From Myxococcus hansupus (GTDB lineage: Bacteria > Myxococcota > Myxococcia > Myxococcales > Myxococcaceae): DNA of 64,000 bases. The stretch covers positions 3,368,501 through 3,432,500 of the forward strand of contig NZ_CP012109.1 of assembly GCF_000280925.3 (NCBI RefSeq), written 5' to 3'. The position numbers and the translations under genes are program-made. The first letter of the stretch is position 1; each line of letters opens with the position of its first letter. Shown here piece by piece: positions 60,800 through 64,000 of this stretch. A model generated the notes under the pieces. That model worked only from the letters and a program-made list of their open reading frames with translations. It was not told the DNA's origin and did not search any database.

Positions 60800-61474
60800 T
60801 CACTTCTGACTCCGAAGGACATATCCGGCGCTCCTCACGGTGTGAATGAGCTTGAGCTTGAAAGGGGCATCCACCTTGGCCCGGAGATATCGGATGTAGA
60901 CTTCGACGACATTGGAGAAGGCCTCGAGGTCGTGTTCCCACACGGCCTGGACGATGCTCGTTCGGGAGACGACCTCTCCCGCATGCTCGAGCAGGAACCG
61001 CAGCAGGGCGAACTCCCGCGCCGTCAGGATGATGTTCTCCCCTGCGCGGGTGACCCTTCGCGTGGCGGGGTCCAAGGTCAGGTCCGCGTGACTCAACAGC
61101 GGACCTGGTCGCTGCACGACGCGACGGAGGATGGCCCGGATGCGTGCGAGCAGCTCCTCGAAGGAGAAGGGCTTGACGAGGTAGTCGTCGGCGCCGGCAT
61201 TCAGCGCGAGAACGCGGTCGGCGACGGTGTCCTTCGCGGTCAGCATGATGACCGGCGTGTTGTCACCCTGCGCTCGCATGGCCCGCAGGAGGTCCAGGCC
61301 TGGCAAGCCGGGAAGCACCCAGTCGAGGATGATGAGGTCGAACCGTTCGATGCGAAGGAGCTCCTGTGTCTGGAGCCCATCGGCACTCTCCCGAACGCGA
61401 AAGCCTTCTTCCTGCAGGCCCCGCGCGATGAACGCTCGGACCCTCAGCTCGTCTTCTACAATGAGAATGGACAC
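60800..61474 (-). CDS. OmpR-family response regulator without adjacent kinase
   Basis: A 224-aa regulator. Receiver: EDE at 7-9, D51 in LIILDWVLPGLPG, T80 in VIMLTAKDTVADR, K102 in YLVKPFSFEELLARI. Winged helix: IILTAREFALLRFLLEHAGEVVSRTSIVQAVW, and a recognition helix SNVVEVYIRYLRAKV. The CusR/QseB-like pattern normally comes with a kinase gene directly downstream, but the next gene on this strand is missing; the receptor gene faces it instead. Confidence 0.92.
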   Translation of the reverse strand: MSILIVEDELRVRAFIARGLQEEGFRVRESADGLQTQELLRIERFDLIILDWVLPGLPGLDLLRAMRAQGDNTPVIMLTAKDTVADRVLALNAGADDYLVKPFSFEELLARIRAILRRVVQRPGPLLSHADLTLDPATRRVTRAGENIILTAREFALLRFLLEHAGEVVSRTSIVQAVWEHDLEAFSNVVEVYIRYLRAKVDAPFKLKLIHTVRSAGYVLRSQK

Positions 61475-61581
61475 GACCCGGTCGCCTGGTTCCTGCTGAG
61501 CGGTGCGGGTGTGCCTATAACATTCACGTCAGCGCCCCGCGGTGCCTCGCGCGGAGCCGTTTGGTTTCCGTTTACCCAGCC

Positions 61582-62826
61582 TCAGCCGGCCAGTTCCTGG
61601 GGCTCGCTCGCTGCCTGCTTGGGCTCTCCAAAGGACATCAGCCGGCGGTGGAGCGGCGTGAGGAGCCCGACGAAACACACCAGCACGCCCGTGGCTTGAA
61701 GGATCCGCTCGATGGAGACGACTTCCGCCAGTGGCCCGTAGAGCAGCATGGACAGGGGCATCAGCGCCGTGGAGAGCATGGTCATCACGCTGAGGACGCG
61801 GCCCAGGTAGGCCGGCTCCACGCGCTCCTGGAGCATCACCATGGCGGGCGTGTTGTAGAGCGGCAGGGCCACGCCGAAGATGCCCATGAACGCCAGGTAC
61901 ACCGCGAAGTGGGGCACCACGCCCAGGGCGACGGTGCACGCGCCCATGATGTGGTTGGAGGCGAGCATCGTCCGCATGCGGCTGCTGAACCCGCCCCAGG
62001 CCGCGAGCGCGGCCCCTCCCAACATCATGCCCACCGAGAAGACCATCTCGATGGCCGTCAGCCGCCACACCTCGTCCCCGAAGCTTCTCGCGGTCTGCAG
62101 CGGCGTCAGGAACGCGGCCGGGGTGATGAGGATCAGGATGAACCCCAGGTAGCTGAAGAACGGCACCAGGTGCGAGTGGCCGCGGATGTAGCGGAAGCCG
62201 TCGCGAATCTCCTTCAGTTGCGACGCCCCCGCCTGCTCTGGAGCGCGGGGGCGTGCCTCGAGCCGGACGAAGAGCATCACCAGCGCGATGGCCAGGGCCG
62301 CGGTCGACACGTCGATGAAGAAGAGCACCTGCAGCGGGGCCACGGACATGAGGAAACCCGCGAGCGCGGGCGCCCCCAGCATGTTGACCGAGAGGAGGGT
62401 GCTCTGGATGCTGTTGACCCGCATCAACTGGTCTTCAGGCACCAACTGCGGCAGCAGCGCGCCCACCGCCGGTTGCTGAACGGCCGCGCCCACGGAGCGG
62501 AATCCGGCCGCCAGGAAATAGAGCCACAGTTCCGGGCCGCGCAGCGTGAAGGTCACCGCCAGCGCCAGGGTCACCAACGCAATCGCCGCGTCGGCGAGAA
62601 CGATGAGCTTGCGGCGGTCGTACCGGTCCGCCCAGACGCCCGCGAAAGGGGACAGGAGGAACGTGGGCAGGAACCCGGCCACGATGTAGAGCGTCATCAT
62701 GACGCTCGACCGGGTCTGCAAGGTGACCTGCCACAGGAGCGCGTACTGCACCAGGGATGAGCCGAGCAGCGAGAGGGCCTGGCTGCCCAGAAAGAGGGCC
62801 GTGTTGCGCTTCCATGAGGCTGACAT
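61582..62826 (-). CDS. MFS transporter (drug-exporter type)
   Basis: A 414-aa protein, ATG 62826. Twelve TM segments are expected: NTALFLGSQALSLLGSSLVQYALLW (TM1), FLPTFLLSPFAGVWADRYDRRKLIVLADAA (TM2 plus the MFS signature DRYDRRK), and so on to LSMLLYGPLAEVVSIERIL. It resembles enterobactin-exporter/DHA3 type MFS proteins. A charged loop (RLEARPRAPEQAGASQLKEI) divides the halves. Located in the iron-related area, so siderophore or drug export is possible. Confidence 0.85.
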   Translation of the reverse strand: MSASWKRNTALFLGSQALSLLGSSLVQYALLWQVTLQTRSSVMMTLYIVAGFLPTFLLSPFAGVWADRYDRRKLIVLADAAIALVTLALAVTFTLRGPELWLYFLAAGFRSVGAAVQQPAVGALLPQLVPEDQLMRVNSIQSTLLSVNMLGAPALAGFLMSVAPLQVLFFIDVSTAALAIALVMLFVRLEARPRAPEQAGASQLKEIRDGFRYIRGHSHLVPFFSYLGFILILITPAAFLTPLQTARSFGDEVWRLTAIEMVFSVGMMLGGAALAAWGGFSSRMRTMLASNHIMGACTVALGVVPHFAVYLAFMGIFGVALPLYNTPAMVMLQERVEPAYLGRVLSVMTMLSTALMPLSMLLYGPLAEVVSIERILQATGVLVCFVGLLTPLHRRLMSFGEPKQAASEPQELAG

Positions 62827-62917
62827 GGCGCGCACTGTAGCGCTCCCGTGAAATTGAATCCGCGCTCGTTCGTGTCGGACCCTGGAGACGCGAATTCGCG
62901 TGGGAGCGAGGGACCGC

Positions 62918-64000
62918 ATGCTGCAGAGGTGGATGGACGTTCGACTCGCCGTGGGACTGGCGCTGGTGCTCGGGGTCACACCGGCCCTGGCCGCGAGCAA
63001 GCAGGCTTCGATTGACAAGCTCGCCGCCCAGTACCACGCGTTCCAGCAATTCAATGGAACGGTGCTCGTCATGGACGAGAAGGGCCTCGTCCTCAAGAAG
63101 GCCTACGGGCTCGCGGACTTCGAGTGGCGGGTTCCCGCCACCCCGGACACGAAGTTCCGCATCGCGTCCGTCACCAAGCAATTCACGTCCATGGTCATCA
63201 TGCAGATGGTGGCCGATGGCTCGGTGGGGCTGGAGGACACCCTCGGCAAGCTCCTCCCGGATTACCGTCAGGACACGGGCTCGCGCGTCACGCTCACCCA
63301 CCTGCTGAACCACACCTCTGGCATCCCCAACTTCACCAGCCATCCGGACTTCGGGAAGGTGTCGCGGCAGCCCATCCCTTCCGTCGAGTTCATCCCTCGG
63401 TTCGCCAGCGGCGACCTGGAGTTCGAGCCCGGTACGAAGTACGCCTACAGCAATTCTGGCTACTACCTGCTCGGCGCCATCATCGAGCGGGTGGCGGGCA
63501 AGCCCTACGCGCAGGTGGTCCAGGAACGCATCTTCGACCCGGTGGGGATGAAGAACTCGGGCTACGACGTGTCCGCGACGGTGCTTCCCAAGCGCGCGAG
63601 CGGCTACGTGGCCACGCTCGACGGCCTTCGCAATGCCCCTTACATCGACATGGGGCTCCCCTTCGCCGCGGGTGGGTTGTACTCGACCGTCGAGGACCTG
63701 GCGCTGTGGAGCCGGGCGCTCCAGGGAGACACGTTGCTGCCGCCAGCGCTCAAGCAGCGGATGTTCACCCCGGGCCTGCAGGGCTACGCGTTCGGCTGGG
63801 AGGTGCAGCCCGTCAAGTTGGATGACGGAAAGACCGAGGTCGCGCTCCAGAGTCATCGCGGCGGTGTCGAGGGGTTCTCCACCCTCATCTCCCGGTCCGC
63901 GGAGACGAAGCAGGCCGTCATCATCTTGTCGAACGTGCGCGGTTCCAATGTGCAAGGGCTGGCGTCCGGCATCTGGAGCCTCCTGCACGGCGTCAAGCCA
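62918..64000 (+). CDS. Beta-lactamase-like serine hydrolase (class C/PBP4 family), 3' end missing
   Basis: ATG 62918 (GAGG upstream) opens a signal peptide (RLAVGLALVLGVTPALAA) and continues to the window edge (361 codons, stop not reached). The catalytic Ser is in RIASVTKQF (SxxK), and the Tyr of YxN is in YAYSNSGYYLLGAIIERV. The third motif is likely HRGGVEG. The family hydrolyses peptides, esters or beta-lactams; it is not predicted to be an active class C beta-lactamase. Exported to the periplasm. Divergent from the MFS gene over 91 bp. Confidence 0.88.
   Translation, partial: MLQRWMDVRLAVGLALVLGVTPALAASKQASIDKLAAQYHAFQQFNGTVLVMDEKGLVLKKAYGLADFEWRVPATPDTKFRIASVTKQFTSMVIMQMVADGSVGLEDTLGKLLPDYRQDTGSRVTLTHLLNHTSGIPNFTSHPDFGKVSRQPIPSVEFIPRFASGDLEFEPGTKYAYSNSGYYLLGAIIERVAGKPYAQVVQERIFDPVGMKNSGYDVSATVLPKRASGYVATLDGLRNAPYIDMGLPFAAGGLYSTVEDLALWSRALQGDTLLPPALKQRMFTPGLQGYAFGWEVQPVKLDDGKTEVALQSHRGGVEGFSTLISRSAETKQAVIILSNVRGSNVQGLASGIWSLLHGVKP

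Overview
The window is high-GC DNA with tightly packed genes, frequent ATGA/GTGA stop-start overlaps and GTG/TTG starts. It almost certainly comes from a Myxococcus-type myxobacterium. The decisive marker is a complete Frz chemosensory locus (frzZ divergent from frzA-frzB-frzCD-frzE-frzG-frzF) together with frzS, rpoE1 with its anti-sigma factor, aldA and a class II photolyase, the neighbourhood known from Myxococcus xanthus. FrzCD (417 aa), FrzA (160 aa) and FrzG (334 aa) match the M. xanthus lengths I recall. Both window ends cut a gene: a TolC-like protein on the left and a beta-lactamase-like serine hydrolase on the right.

Layout. 1-4843: a tripartite efflux operon (TolC end, MacA-like adaptor, ABC ATPase, two permeases), followed by a cysteine-synthase-like enzyme. 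6.0-11.7 kb: a lipoprotein with one CXXCH motif, a two-gene unit with a DUF4123 type VI secretion adaptor, and a CreD-like membrane protein with a partner gene. 11.6-14.0 kb: a convergent histidine kinase/response regulator pair. 14-20.5 kb: an unknown membrane protein, a GNAT acetyltransferase, a DUF692 (MNIO) fusion protein, uridine kinase, a MetX-like hydrolase lacking its nucleophile serine, and a membrane-anchored unknown. 20.5-30 kb: a PQQ-type propeller, a HARE-HTH protein with a long low-complexity tail, two lipoproteins, birA, coaX and a helical-repeat protein. 30-45 kb: frzS, the rpoE1 operon, aldA, a radical SAM protein and the frz cluster. 45-50 kb: a PHA-system protein, photolyase, a repeat-bearing membrane protein and a divergent DUF1015 protein. 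50-64 kb is more accessory: SDR/LysR, a rifampin phosphotransferase (rph), NmrA/TetR, a decayed kinase end, an iron-controlled lipoprotein + FecA-like receptor, an OmpR-type regulator without a kinase, an MFS exporter and the serine hydrolase.

How the genes work together. The frz genes form one sensory pathway. FrzCD is the soluble receptor, FrzA and FrzB are CheW-like couplers, FrzE is a CheA-CheY kinase, FrzZ is a double receiver output, and FrzF and FrzG are the methyltransferase and methylesterase. FrzS is a polar social-motility protein. Hairpins at the ends of frzF, frzZ and the radical SAM gene, frzS and aldA delimit transcription units. The most interesting observations outside frz are: (i) a possible CreBCD-like module with a TGCAC-N6-TGCAC direct repeat before the creD-like gene; (ii) the MNIO protein with a long C-terminal extension; (iii) the HARE-HTH protein with a degenerate Mrr-like domain; (iv) the MetX-like protein with Ser replaced by Gly; (v) an rph homologue; (vi) a DUF4123 adaptor without a visible VgrG; and (vii) a 31-bp near-palindrome containing a Fur-like dyad. 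I saw no rRNA, tRNA, CRISPR array or transposase.
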